From contig NZ_JAUFRA010000005.1 in assembly GCF_030410045.1 (NCBI RefSeq), forward strand, positions 310,001 through 374,000: DNA of 64,000 nt. Reading direction: 5' to 3'. The stretch is from Marivivens donghaensis. Lineage in GTDB: Bacteria > Pseudomonadota > Alphaproteobacteria > Rhodobacterales > Rhodobacteraceae. Shown here in pieces: positions 47,084 to 56,111 of this stretch (positions within the stretch are counted from its first letter, which is position 1; each line of letters starts with the position of its first letter). The translations under genes were made by a program, and so were the position numbers. Below the pieces are notes generated by a model. It searched no databases. It was given only the letters and a program-made list of their open reading frames with translations, and was not told the origin of the DNA.

Positions 47084-48310
47084 ATGAGCATTGATCAATC
47101 GGTCAAGATTTTGGACCGCACCACCCCGCCCCATACGCTGACGCTAGTTTTATTGGCTGGCATGTCCGCGCTCACCATGTCGATCTTTCTGCCATCCCTG
47201 AACGGTATGACAGTGTATTTTGGCACGGATTACAGCGTGATGCAGTTCGCCGTTTCAGGCTACTTTATCATGACGGCGCTTTTGCAGCTGATCATCGGAC
47301 CGATGTCGGATCGTTACGGGCGGCGGCCTGTTCTGCTCATCTCTCTCGGCCTGTTCGTCATCGCGACCTTCGGCGGCATTCTCGCGTCGAACGTCTGGGT
47401 GTTCTTGGGCTTCCGTATGCTCCAAGCCTCTGTCGCATCCTGCATGGCGCTCAGCCGCGCGGTCGTGCGTGACATTTACCCTGCGGATCAGGCGGCATCG
47501 AAACTCGGCTATGTGACGATGGGCATGGCGTTGGTGCCAATGCTCGGCCCTGTGATCGGTGGCGTCTTGGATCAAGCCTTTGGCTGGCAATCGGCCTTTG
47601 CCTTCCTTTTGGCCGCTGGCATCGGCGTCTTTACCCTGACCTATTTCGACCTCGGCGAAACCGCCAAGGGCACAGGGATGAAGTTCAGCGACCAGATTAA
47701 AACCTACCCCGAACTGTTCCGCTCTGTGCGGTTCTGGGGCTATGTCGCTTGCACTGCGTTTTGCGCAGGTGCGTTCTATGCGCTCCTCGGCGGGGCGTCG
47801 TTTGTCGCGGGTACCGTGTTTGAACTGTCACCCTCCATGACAGGTGTCGCCCTCGGTGCGCCGTCGATCGGATATCTCTTTGGGAACTTCCTGTCGGGTC
47901 GCTACTCGGTCAAACTGGGGATCAACAAGCTCGCACTCTTTGGCTGCTCGATCACCGTTTCAGGCCTCATGGCGGCGTTGATCGTCACAACGACAATAGC
48001 CTCACATCCTTTCGTGTTCTTTGGGTTTACAACCGTTATGGGCCTCGGCAACGGATTGACGATGCCGAACGCCACGTCGGGTTCGCTCTCGGTTCGACCG
48101 CACCTCGCTGGCACGGCCTCGGGCCTTGGCGCTGCGATTATGATGGCGGGCGGCGCGGGCCTGTCGGCGCTTGCGGGTTCACTCCTTGACCCCGCACAAC
48201 GCGAAGTACCCTTGCTGATCATCATGCTTATCAGCGCCTCGCTTTCGCTGCTGTCGATCATTCTCGTGATTTATCGCGACCGCCGCATCGGTTCGGACTT
48301 GCTGGATTGA
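47084..48310 (+). CDS. MFS drug-resistance transporter (Bcr/CflA type)
   Basis: 408 residues, 12 membrane helices. MFS signature after helix 2 as GPMSDRYGRRPVLL, and the Bcr/CflA-type helix 5 region with SCMALSRAVVRDIYPADQAA and GPVIGGVLDQAFGW. Probably a proton-driven small-molecule exporter. Divergent from pccB and upstream of the pccR-like gene by 47 bases. Substrate unknown; an organic acid or drug is possible. Confidence 0.9.
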   Translation: MSIDQSVKILDRTTPPHTLTLVLLAGMSALTMSIFLPSLNGMTVYFGTDYSVMQFAVSGYFIMTALLQLIIGPMSDRYGRRPVLLISLGLFVIATFGGILASNVWVFLGFRMLQASVASCMALSRAVVRDIYPADQAASKLGYVTMGMALVPMLGPVIGGVLDQAFGWQSAFAFLLAAGIGVFTLTYFDLGETAKGTGMKFSDQIKTYPELFRSVRFWGYVACTAFCAGAFYALLGGASFVAGTVFELSPSMTGVALGAPSIGYLFGNFLSGRYSVKLGINKLALFGCSITVSGLMAALIVTTTIASHPFVFFGFTTVMGLGNGLTMPNATSGSLSVRPHLAGTASGLGAAIMMAGGAGLSALAGSLLDPAQREVPLLIIMLISASLSLLSIILVIYRDRRIGSDLLD

Positions 48311-48350
48311 GTTTGCAAACGTAACTTTGCAAGAACTCTATTCTGCAAAG
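48311..48350 (+). promoter_or_regulatory. Three TTTGCAAA-type sites ahead of pccR
   Basis: GTTTGCAAAC (48311-48320, perfect palindrome), AACTTTGCAAG (48323-48333) and TTCTGCAAAG (48341-48350) fill the 47-base gap before the regulator gene. They match the pccB operators, implying autoregulation. Any promoter here would be overlapped by the sites, which fits self-repression. Confidence 0.65.
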
Positions 48351-48357
48351 GTGCCCT

Positions 48358-49755
48358 ATGGCTGTCCAGAAACTCTATGCTGGTGTGAAACTGCGTGAAT
48401 TGCGCGGACGACTGGGGCTGACGCAAAAGACCTTTGCCGAAAAGCTGGGCGTGTCTCTGCCCTATCTGAACCAGATGGAAAACAACAACCGCCCTGTGTC
48501 GACAGCAGTGGTTTTGTCACTGGCCCAAGAGTTCGGTTTTGACGTGACCGAACTGCAATCGGGCGATGAGGCGCGCCTGATCTCTGACATGCGCGAGGCT
48601 TTGGCCGACCCTGTGTTCACGGGTTCTGCCCCGTCGGTCGCTGACCTGCGACTGGTTGCCTCCAACGCTCCGACAATGGCGCGGGCACTGCTGGACCTCC
48701 ACGCAGCCTACCGCCAGACCCACGAACGGCTTGCCTCATTGGACGAGGCCTTGGGCCGCGAAGATGCCCGCTTGCAGCCCTCCCCGTGGGAGGAAGTGCG
48801 GGACTTTTTTCACTACTGCGACAACTACATCGACGCCGTGGACCGCGCGGCAGAGAACTTCGCGCTCAACGCGGGCGACATACCCGTGCGTGACGCTGCA
48901 ATCAAAACGCTTGATGGGCGCGGCGTCACTGTGCGTTTTGATGATACCGAGGTCATTCGTCACTATGATGCTGCCACCCGCACCCTGACCCTGTCCCGAC
49001 GCGCTGCCGAAGGCACGCAGACGTTCCAATTGCTCTTGCAACTCGCGCTTCTAACCAAAGATCAACTGATCGAGGCCACGCTCGACCTTGCGCGGTTCCA
49101 ATCGCCAGAGGCACGCTCTATCGCCAAGGTTGGCCTTGCGAACTATTTCGCGGGCGCTGCGCTCATGCCCTACGGACGGTTCCTTGAGGCGGCCCAAGAA
49201 ACGCGGCACGACCTCGAACGGTTGGCGGATTGGTTTGGGGCCTCGCTGGAACAGGTGGCGCACCGTCTATCGACCCTGCAACGACCAGGGGCCAAGGGCA
49301 TCCCGTTCTTCTTTGTTCGTGTGGACCCCGCAGGCACGATCACAAAACGCCACTCTGCCACTACGCTGCAATTCGCACGCTATGGCGGGGCTTGCCCGTT
49401 GTGGAACGTGCATCGCGCCTTTGAGAACCCGAACCGCTGGCTGCGCCAGTTGGCGGAAACGCCCGACGGTGTTCGCTATTTCTGCCTCGCCCGTGACACA
49501 ACAAAATCTGGGGGATCGTTCCACGCGCCAACCCGCCGCTTTGCAATCGGCCTCGGCTGCGAGGTGAAACACGCGCGTGCGCTCGTCTATGCCGATCACA
49601 TGGATATCGACACGGCCGCCGCGTTTGAGCCTATCGGGATTTCCTGCCGGATTTGTGACCGTCGCGATTGTCACCAGCGGTCCGTTCCACCGCTTGAACG
49701 TCGCCTGACGGTCGATCCAGACCACCGCGCCGTTCTACCCTATCAGGTCGAATAA
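48358..49755 (+). CDS. pccR: Short-chain fatty acyl regulator, PccR-like
   Basis: 465 residues. N-terminal XRE HTH (residues ~8-62, RGRLGLTQKTFAEKLGVSLP) and a long C-terminal part of the RamB/ScfR type, with LANYFAGAALMPYGRFLEAA and a cysteine cluster CRICDRRDCHQRS near the end. Relatives sense acyl-CoA esters; PccR of Rhodobacter sphaeroides activates propionyl-CoA carboxylase genes. The position next to pccB and the TTTGCAAA sites in both promoters support the same role here. The symbol is by analogy. Confidence 0.85.
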   Translation: MAVQKLYAGVKLRELRGRLGLTQKTFAEKLGVSLPYLNQMENNNRPVSTAVVLSLAQEFGFDVTELQSGDEARLISDMREALADPVFTGSAPSVADLRLVASNAPTMARALLDLHAAYRQTHERLASLDEALGREDARLQPSPWEEVRDFFHYCDNYIDAVDRAAENFALNAGDIPVRDAAIKTLDGRGVTVRFDDTEVIRHYDAATRTLTLSRRAAEGTQTFQLLLQLALLTKDQLIEATLDLARFQSPEARSIAKVGLANYFAGAALMPYGRFLEAAQETRHDLERLADWFGASLEQVAHRLSTLQRPGAKGIPFFFVRVDPAGTITKRHSATTLQFARYGGACPLWNVHRAFENPNRWLRQLAETPDGVRYFCLARDTTKSGGSFHAPTRRFAIGLGCEVKHARALVYADHMDIDTAAAFEPIGISCRICDRRDCHQRSVPPLERRLTVDPDHRAVLPYQVE

Positions 49756-49780
49756 AAAGGGCGGCACCCTCGCGCCGCCC
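49753..49780 (-). terminator. Terminator of the DUF465 gene
   Basis: GGGCGGC (49759-49765) pairs with GCCGCCC (49774-49780). Reading leftward a TTTTTATT tract follows. It overlaps the end of the convergent pccR-like gene. Confidence 0.75.
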
Positions 49781-49787
49781 CATCTAA

Positions 49788-50036
49788 TTAGGCTGTTGCT
49801 GCGGACTTGAGCGCCGCTGCGATCTCGTCCTTGAGCTTCATCCGTTCTTTGCGCATCTCGATGATGAACATATCATCGGCAGGCTCAACGTTGGTTTCTG
49901 CAAGGTGGATTTTGTCATTCACCTCTTCATACCGATCAACCGTTTTCGCGAAATGCGCGTCAGACTGTTTCAGCGCATGGAGCGCATCGATCTGGGCTGG
50001 AAATTCTTCGTTCAGGCGGTGCGGAGTGTTCGACAT
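49788..50036 (-). CDS. YdcH family (DUF465) small protein
   Basis: 82 residues forming a helical hairpin or coiled coil: ALHALKQSDAHFAKTVDRYE, then MRKERMKLKDEIAAAL, which is the DUF465 pattern. Function unknown. AAAGGGA precedes ATG 50036. It stands alone between the convergent pccR-like gene and a 238-base gap. Confidence 0.88.
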   Translation of the reverse strand: MSNTPHRLNEEFPAQIDALHALKQSDAHFAKTVDRYEEVNDKIHLAETNVEPADDMFIIEMRKERMKLKDEIAAALKSAATA

Positions 50037-50274
50037 ATTGGTCCCTTTCCTCAGGTTTCGATTAAACCTAGGCCCCGCGCAGCCCCATCACTTTGACTAA
50101 AATCAATAAACGGGGGCGAGTTTACCTTTCCGCTGCATTTTGCAATCTCAGGCTGCTTTTTGAGACTTTTCTCAACCTTTTTGACTGAAATCACTACAAA
50201 ATAACGAATTCTCGCGTAGAGTTGTCCCAAGGATGGAAATGACCCTCATAAGGTCCAACGAACGGAGAAGACCT

Positions 50275-50730
50275 GTGCAACACCTTGGAACGCTTATCAG
50301 AGCCGCGATTTTCACGGCCGTGTCGACTGCAGCTTCGGCATGTCCTGACTACAACCAATACGGCGCCGAATATCGGTATTCCGGTTCGGATCTGTATTCC
50401 GCGCGTCAGTTCAGCGTCGTCGCAGGTGGTGACAACAATCTGCAGTCCTGCGGTTTCAAGAACAACTCTGGCTACGTGATGACCGCGCCAGACTTTAGCT
50501 TCGACCTCTATAAGATGGGCGGCTTCGATGTTGAAATCAGCGTTCTAAGCAATTGTGATTCCATGCTTTTGGTCAACGATGCCAATGCGAATTGGTATTA
50601 TGACGACGACAGCAACGGTCAGGCTGATCCCAAAATCCGGATCAGCGGCAGCGATGGCTACCTCGATGTTTGGGTCGGCACCTATAACGGGGAATATTGC
50701 GACGCGACGCTCTACCTCGAAACGTTCTAA
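50275..50730 (+). CDS. Small secreted protein with a prepeptidase-C-terminal-like fold
   Basis: 151 residues from GTG 50275 with GGAGAAG upstream; this makes a clean signal peptide (LIRAAIFTAVSTAASA). The mature protein has four Cys, aromatic-rich strands, and DDDSNGQADPKIRISGSDGY followed by VWVGTYNGEYCDATLYLETF. It resembles the small beta-sandwich domains attached to secreted peptidases, where the Asp-rich loop often binds Ca. No catalytic residues are seen. Function unknown. Ends at a strong terminator. Confidence 0.7.
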   Translation: MQHLGTLIRAAIFTAVSTAASACPDYNQYGAEYRYSGSDLYSARQFSVVAGGDNNLQSCGFKNNSGYVMTAPDFSFDLYKMGGFDVEISVLSNCDSMLLVNDANANWYYDDDSNGQADPKIRISGSDGYLDVWVGTYNGEYCDATLYLETF

Positions 50731-50733
50731 GAC

Positions 50734-50764
50734 AAAGGGCCGCGTGATGCGGCCCTTTCCTTTT
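50734..50764. terminator. Terminator between the secreted protein gene and betA
   Basis: AAAGGGCCGC (50734-50743) pairs with GCGGCCCTTT (50749-50758), followed by CCTTTT. It also overlaps the 3' end of betA and could serve both strands. Confidence 0.8.
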
Positions 50765-52421
50765 AACGCTGGGATGTTTCCCAATTCGGGTTGATCCAAG
50801 GCTCTACGTTCTCAGCAGGGAGCGGTGTCCGACCAAGGATATGATCCGCCGCCTTTTCGCCCGTCATGATCGACGGAGAGTTCAGGTTGCCGTTGGTGAT
50901 CCGTGGGAAGATCGAGCTATCCGCCACGCGCAGGCCATCGACGCCGATCACGCGACATTCGTGATCCACAACTGCCATCGGATCGTTCCGGTCACCCATT
51001 TTACAGGTGCCGCACGGATGGTAGGCTGATTCAACATGTTCGCGGGTGAACCCGTCCAGTTCGTCATCGGTCTGACAGTCTTTGCCTGGTTGGATTTCCT
51101 TGCCCGCGTAGGGTTTGAATGCATCCTGAGCGAAAATCTCGCGCGTGAGGCGGATCGCGGTGCGGAAGTCAGCCCAATCCTTTTCGTGCGACATGTAGTT
51201 AAACAGGATCTTCGGCTTATCTTTCGGATCAGCAGACCGCAGTGTAACCGACCCGCGTGACGGCGACCGCATGGGGCCAACGTGTGCTTGGAAGCCGTGC
51301 CCTTCGGCAGCGGCCTTACCATCGTAGCGCACGGCGATGGGCAGGAAGTGATATTGGATATCGGGGTAATCCACGCCAGCCGCCGACCGCACAAAGGCCG
51401 CGCTTTCGAACTGGTTCGACGCGCCCAGACCCTTTTTCGTCAGCAGCCACTGTGCGCCAATGATACCCTTCCAGAACAGGTTCCAGTATTTGTAGAGGCT
51501 CACGGGTTGGGTCGCGGCCACCTGAATGTACATCTCAAGGTGGTCCTGAAGGTTTTGACCAACGCCCGCACGATCCGCGACCGCATCAATGCCATGTTCG
51601 GCGAGGTGCGCGGCAGGCCCGATGCCCGACAACATCAGCAGCTTTGGCGAGTTGATCGAGGATGCCGCAATGATCACTTCGTTCGTGGCAGAGATCACTT
51701 CGGATCCGTTGCCTTTGTTGATCTGAACACCCGTCGCCCGACCGTTTTCGATCACGACCTTTTCGGCCAGACCTTTGACGACCGTCACACGTCCCGTCGC
51801 CATCGCGGGTTTGAGGTAAGCGTTCGCCGCCGACCAACGACGGCCTTGCCAGATGGTGCTGTCGAACGGGCCAAAGCCCTCTTGTTGTTCGCCGTTATAA
51901 TCGCCCGTCACAGGATAGCCCGCCTGACGACCTGCCTCGACAAAGGCGCGGGTCAGTGGGTTCGTGCGCGGACCACGGGTCACATGCAGCGGGCCAGAGT
52001 TCCCGCGCCATGACGCGTCACCACCGTGACCACCGTCATGCCAGTTCTCCATCCGCTTAAAATAGGGAAGCACATCGGCATAAGACCACCCATGCGCACC
52101 GCTTTCGGCCCAGTGATCGTAGTCTTTGGCGTGGCCGCGCACATAGATCATCCCGTTGATCGAGGACGATCCGCCAATGACCTTACCGCGCGGCGTTGCC
52201 ATGACGCGACCGCCCAGATGCGGTTCAGGCTCTGTCTGAAAGCCCCAGTCATAAAGCCCCATGTTCATCGGGTAGGACAGCGCCGCGGGCATCTGAATGA
52301 ACGGACCCGCATCGGTGCCGCCGAATTCCACAACGATGACTGACTTGCCTGCCTCGGCCAAACGGTAGGCCATGGCGCAGCCAGCGCTGCCCGCGCCAAC
52401 GATTACATAATCAGCCTGCAT
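50763..52421 (-). CDS. betA: Choline dehydrogenase (GMC flavoprotein)
   Basis: 552 residues. FAD-dependent oxidation of choline to betaine aldehyde, usually membrane-associated. N-terminal FAD site YVIVGAGSAGCAMAYRLAEA, GMC signature around GGSSSINGMIYVRGHAKDYD, catalytic His region YHPCGTCKMG, and a C-terminal LNSPSIMTGEKAADHILG. The ATG shares a base with the betB stop (TAATG), so it is coupled to betB. Last gene of the betI-betC-betB-betA unit. Confidence 0.95.
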   Translation of the reverse strand: MQADYVIVGAGSAGCAMAYRLAEAGKSVIVVEFGGTDAGPFIQMPAALSYPMNMGLYDWGFQTEPEPHLGGRVMATPRGKVIGGSSSINGMIYVRGHAKDYDHWAESGAHGWSYADVLPYFKRMENWHDGGHGGDASWRGNSGPLHVTRGPRTNPLTRAFVEAGRQAGYPVTGDYNGEQQEGFGPFDSTIWQGRRWSAANAYLKPAMATGRVTVVKGLAEKVVIENGRATGVQINKGNGSEVISATNEVIIAASSINSPKLLMLSGIGPAAHLAEHGIDAVADRAGVGQNLQDHLEMYIQVAATQPVSLYKYWNLFWKGIIGAQWLLTKKGLGASNQFESAAFVRSAAGVDYPDIQYHFLPIAVRYDGKAAAEGHGFQAHVGPMRSPSRGSVTLRSADPKDKPKILFNYMSHEKDWADFRTAIRLTREIFAQDAFKPYAGKEIQPGKDCQTDDELDGFTREHVESAYHPCGTCKMGDRNDPMAVVDHECRVIGVDGLRVADSSIFPRITNGNLNSPSIMTGEKAADHILGRTPLPAENVEPWINPNWETSQR

Positions 52422-53881
52422 TAGAATGGAGCCTCGCATTTGTTCATGGACACGTAGACGGTCTTCACTTCGGAATAGTGATTGATCGCCGTTTTCGAGT
52501 TCTCGCGCCCAACGCCAGACAGTTTAGAACCGCCGAACGGAGCCTCCACTGGTGCGAGATTGTAGGTATTGATGTAGCAGGTGCCTGCCTCGAACCCTGC
52601 GACGACACGGTGCGCACGGGTCAAATCAGACGTAAAGACGCCAGCCGCCAGACCAAATTCGGTGTCGTTGGCACGGGCCATGACTTCTTCCTCGGTGTCG
52701 AAATCAAGGACCGACAGCACAGGGCCAAAGATTTCCTCGCGGGCGACGGTCATATCGTCAGTCACATCGGCAAAGAGTGCGGGTTCGATGTAATACCCTT
52801 CGTTGCCAATGCGTTTGCCGCCTTTGACCAAACGGGCGCCCTCTTCGATGCCTTTCTGGATATAGCCCTCAACGATCCCCAACTGGCGTTCATTGGACAT
52901 CGGCCCAATTGTGGTTTCGATTTGCAGTGGATCGCCGATCACAGCGTCATCCATGCGTTCCGCCAGACGTTTCAAGAACGCCTCTTTGATTCCTTTTTGA
53001 ACGAACACGCGGGTGCCGTTCGAACAGACCTGACCTGTCGAATAAAAGTTCGCATTGATCGCGCCAGAGATCGCGCTTTCCAAATCGGCATCGTCAAAGA
53101 TGATCAGGGGCGATTTGCCGCCCAGTTCCATGGTGACATGCTTCATGCCAGCGGCAGCGGCGGCATATACCTTTTGCCCCGTCGGCACAGAACCAGTCAG
53201 CGACACTTTTGCCACGCGCGGATCAGTGACGAGCTGCGCACCGACGGCACCCAGACCTTGGATCACGTTGTAGACGCCCGCAGGTGCGCCTGCCTCATGC
53301 AGAATCTCCGCAACTTTGAGCGCGCAGAGCGGTGTGGTTTCCGACGGTTTGAACACCATCGTATTTCCGCAGGCCAGCGCAGGTGCGCCTTTCCAGCAAG
53401 CAATCTGGGTCGGATAGTTCCATGCACCGATGCCGACACAAACGCCCAGAGCCTCGCGGCGGGTATAGACGAAATCACCGCCACCCAGCGGGATGTGTTC
53501 GCCCGTCAGCGCCCCAGCCAGACCACCGAAATATTCAAACGCATCCGCGCCAGAGGTCGCGTCCGCAATCGTCGTCTCGGACAGGGGTTTGCCCGTGTCA
53601 TAGGTTTCCAGAACCGACAGATCGTAGTTCCGATCCCGCATGATATCCGCCGCGCGACGCAGGATGCGGCCGCGTTCTGTGCCTGTCATTGCGGCCCAAT
53701 CTGCCTGCGCCCGTTTTGCCGAGGCAATCGCACGTTCGACAATCGCAGGTGTCGCCGCATGAACACGGGCAATCACCTTGCCGGTGGCGGGATAGATGAC
53801 TTCGATCAGTTCGCCTGCGGTGTCTTCGACATATTGGCCATCGATGAAATGGCTTGCGGTGGGTTGGGTATCATAGGGCAT
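52421..53881 (-). CDS. betB: Betaine aldehyde dehydrogenase
   Basis: 486 residues. NAD(P)-dependent oxidation of betaine aldehyde to glycine betaine, the osmoprotectant. ALDH features: GAWNYPTQIACWKGAPAL (Asn), SLTGSVPTG cofactor loop, catalytic Glu in MELGGKSP and Cys in GQVCSNGTRVF. The GQVCSNGTRVF segment is typical of BetB. Starts 45 bases after betC and is coupled to betA. Confidence 0.96.
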   Translation of the reverse strand: MPYDTQPTASHFIDGQYVEDTAGELIEVIYPATGKVIARVHAATPAIVERAIASAKRAQADWAAMTGTERGRILRRAADIMRDRNYDLSVLETYDTGKPLSETTIADATSGADAFEYFGGLAGALTGEHIPLGGGDFVYTRREALGVCVGIGAWNYPTQIACWKGAPALACGNTMVFKPSETTPLCALKVAEILHEAGAPAGVYNVIQGLGAVGAQLVTDPRVAKVSLTGSVPTGQKVYAAAAAGMKHVTMELGGKSPLIIFDDADLESAISGAINANFYSTGQVCSNGTRVFVQKGIKEAFLKRLAERMDDAVIGDPLQIETTIGPMSNERQLGIVEGYIQKGIEEGARLVKGGKRIGNEGYYIEPALFADVTDDMTVAREEIFGPVLSVLDFDTEEEVMARANDTEFGLAAGVFTSDLTRAHRVVAGFEAGTCYINTYNLAPVEAPFGGSKLSGVGRENSKTAINHYSEVKTVYVSMNKCEAPF

Positions 53882-53926
53882 TATTTGGCCTCCGTTGGGA
53901 GTATTTCGGTAGCAAAGAAAAAGCGG

Positions 53927-55441
53927 TTATTCCCCACGGGGGAAGCGCTTGTTCTCTTCGAGGACGTTCAGGTCCATGTGGTTGCGCATGTATTGTTCAG
54001 ACGCGAGCCGCAGCGGTTGGTAATCCCACGGGAAGTAGGCCCCATTGCGCAGCGCCTCATAGACGACCCAACGGCGGGCTTGGCTTTCGCGCACAGCGGC
54101 GTCGAACCGATCAAGGTCCCAACGCGCCAGCGATTTCGCCTTTAGGTCCGCAAGGGCATCCGCATGGGCCGGATCATCGGCGAGGTTGGTCAGCTCGTTC
54201 GGATCGGTCGCGAGGTTGAACAGCTGATCGGGGTCCAGCGCACATCGGGTGTATTTGTAGTCGCCTTCTCGGATGGACACGAGGGGCGCATAAGATCCTT
54301 CGGCGGCATATTCCATCAGGACAGGCTCAGTGCGCTGACCACCCTGCCCCAAGGACACAAGGCTCTGCCCGTCGGTCCACGGCATCACCTCGTCCATGCT
54401 GACGCCTGCGAGGTCACACATCGTCGGGCATACGTCGATGGTGGAAACAGGCGTTTCAACGAGACCCGGCTCCATCTGCGGGGCGGCGATCATCAGTGGC
54501 ACGCGCGCGGAGCCTTCGAAGAAGGACATTTTGAACCACATACCGCGTTCACCCAGCATATCGCCGTGATCCGAGACAAAGAACACGATGGTGTTGTCAT
54601 CCATGCGGGTGCGTTTGAGCACGTCGAGGATTTCACCGATCTTATCGTCGAGATACGAGATGTTCGCGAAATAGGCGCGGCGCGACCGACGGATATTGTC
54701 GTCGGTGATATCAAAGTTGCGCCAATCGTTCGCGTCCATCAGGCGTTTGTTGTGCGGGTCGAGGTCCTCGTAGGGGATCGTCGGAACCGTCGGTTCCAAA
54801 TGCTCGCAATCCTCGTAAAGGTCCCAGTATTTCTTGCGCGCTACATAAGGGTCGTGCGGGTGTGTGAACGACACGGTCATCATCCACGGACGATCATCGA
54901 GTCCCCGCGACAGGTCATAGAGTTTCTTGGTCGCGTTAAAGGCAACCTCGTCGTCATATTCCATCTGATTGGAAATCTCGGCAACGCCCGCGCCCGTGAC
55001 GGAGCCCATGTTGTGATACCACCAGTCAATCCGCTCACCCGGTTTGCGGTAGTCAGGGGTCCAGCCAAAGTCGGCGGGATAGATGTCGGTGGTTAGGCGT
55101 TCCTCGAACCCGTGCATCTGGTCGGGACCGACAAAGTGCATCTTCCCCGAGAGGGTCGTTTGATAGCCCGCGCGACGTAGGTGGTGCGCATAGGTCGGGA
55201 TGTCCGACGCATATTCGGCAGCGTTGTCATAAACACGGGTGCGGCTCGGCAATTGGCCTGCCATGAATGATGCCCGCGCAGGTGCGCAGAGCGGAGAACC
55301 TGTGTAAGTGTTTTTGAAACGCGTGGACCGTGCAGCGAGCGCCTTGAGGTTCGGCGCATGGAGCCACTCTGCGGGGCCGTCAGGGAACAAGGTACCGTTT
55401 AACTGGTCGACCATGATGATCAAAATATTCGGCTTGGTCAT
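53927..55441 (-). CDS. betC: Choline-sulfatase
   Basis: 504 residues. Hydrolyses choline-O-sulfate to choline and sulfate, feeding BetA/BetB. The sulfatase active site is SPLCAPARASFMAGQ, with Cys52 (CxPxR) as the residue converted to formylglycine. Metal site ILIIMVDQLNG at the N-terminus and VSDHGDMLGE later. The choline-sulfatase C-terminal domain with WDYQPLRLASEQYMRNHMDL is present. Its ATG overlaps the betI stop (ATGA). Confidence 0.95.
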   Translation of the reverse strand: MTKPNILIIMVDQLNGTLFPDGPAEWLHAPNLKALAARSTRFKNTYTGSPLCAPARASFMAGQLPSRTRVYDNAAEYASDIPTYAHHLRRAGYQTTLSGKMHFVGPDQMHGFEERLTTDIYPADFGWTPDYRKPGERIDWWYHNMGSVTGAGVAEISNQMEYDDEVAFNATKKLYDLSRGLDDRPWMMTVSFTHPHDPYVARKKYWDLYEDCEHLEPTVPTIPYEDLDPHNKRLMDANDWRNFDITDDNIRRSRRAYFANISYLDDKIGEILDVLKRTRMDDNTIVFFVSDHGDMLGERGMWFKMSFFEGSARVPLMIAAPQMEPGLVETPVSTIDVCPTMCDLAGVSMDEVMPWTDGQSLVSLGQGGQRTEPVLMEYAAEGSYAPLVSIREGDYKYTRCALDPDQLFNLATDPNELTNLADDPAHADALADLKAKSLARWDLDRFDAAVRESQARRWVVYEALRNGAYFPWDYQPLRLASEQYMRNHMDLNVLEENKRFPRGE

Positions 55442-56019
55442 TTCGTTTTCCCTAGTTCGAGATCAAGTGCAGCAAGCACATGTTTGGTCGCGGCTTTGCT
55501 GCTGGTTTTCGTTATGGTGAGGGCTTCGCGCAGATAGATACCGTCGATCAATCCGCCGATCCGATAGGCTGCGTCCTGCGCGTCATCACCCAAAAGCGGA
55601 CGCAGGTTAAACATGAGATTCGCGTGCAAACGGCGCTGATAGATCGTCAGCAGCCTTTTCGCTTCGCTCGAAGTTTGGGCAAGAACGTAAAAATTAAGCC
55701 AAGCCGCAATCACCTCGCGGCGAAAGTTTGACGTTCCGAATCCAGCCCGAATGATCGCCTCCAACCGTTCGCGCGGCGTGTCAGCCATAATCAGCGCACC
55801 GCGAACTTCCGCGGCGTAAACGGATAAAGTGTGTCGCATTGCAGCCAGAAATATCTGTTCTTTTCCACCGAAGTAGTGGTGTGCAAGTGCAGATGACATA
55901 CCCGCACGTTTCGCGATCTGGCTAACTGTTACATCCAACGACCCGTTTGCCCCGATTTCATCAATCGTGGCTTTAACCAAAGCGGCGCGGCGTATAGGTT
56001 CCATCCCGAGCTTGGGCAT
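55438..56019 (-). CDS. betI: Choline-responsive repressor BetI
   Basis: 193 residues. TetR-type repressor of the choline genes, relieved by choline. HTH at residues ~25-50 (TVSQIAKRAGMSSALAHHYF), then a helical ligand domain. The start MPKLGMEPIRRAAL at 56019 is the family N-terminus. GGATG lies just upstream; the open frame's first Met is four codons earlier. First gene of the bet unit, divergent from choX across a 92-base gap containing a palindrome. Confidence 0.93.
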   Translation of the reverse strand: MPKLGMEPIRRAALVKATIDEIGANGSLDVTVSQIAKRAGMSSALAHHYFGGKEQIFLAAMRHTLSVYAAEVRGALIMADTPRERLEAIIRAGFGTSNFRREVIAAWLNFYVLAQTSSEAKRLLTIYQRRLHANLMFNLRPLLGDDAQDAAYRIGGLIDGIYLREALTITKTSSKAATKHVLAALDLELGKTK

Positions 56020-56060
56020 CTTTTCATCCAAAATAGCTTGCCAAGTGAAACTAGGTGGTT

Positions 56061-56082
56061 GTTTATTGACTCGTCAATCAAC
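56061..56082. promoter_or_regulatory. Likely BetI operator
   Basis: GTTTATTGAC-TC-GTCAATCAAC is a 22-base palindrome with 9 of 10 positions matching, midway between the divergent betI and choX starts. The core ATTGAC..GTCAAT resembles the E. coli BetI site I remember. A weak plus-strand promoter TTGCCA (56038-56043) and TTTATT (56062-56067), 18 bases apart, would be occluded by a bound repressor. Confidence 0.7.
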
Positions 56083-56111
56083 AAAAAACCATCACCAACG
56101 GGAGACCATAC

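Noticed and set aside
52478..54145. Long plus-strand open frame antisense to betB and betC
   Set aside because: It crosses two well-supported genes and their intergenic gap and has no recognisable domain.
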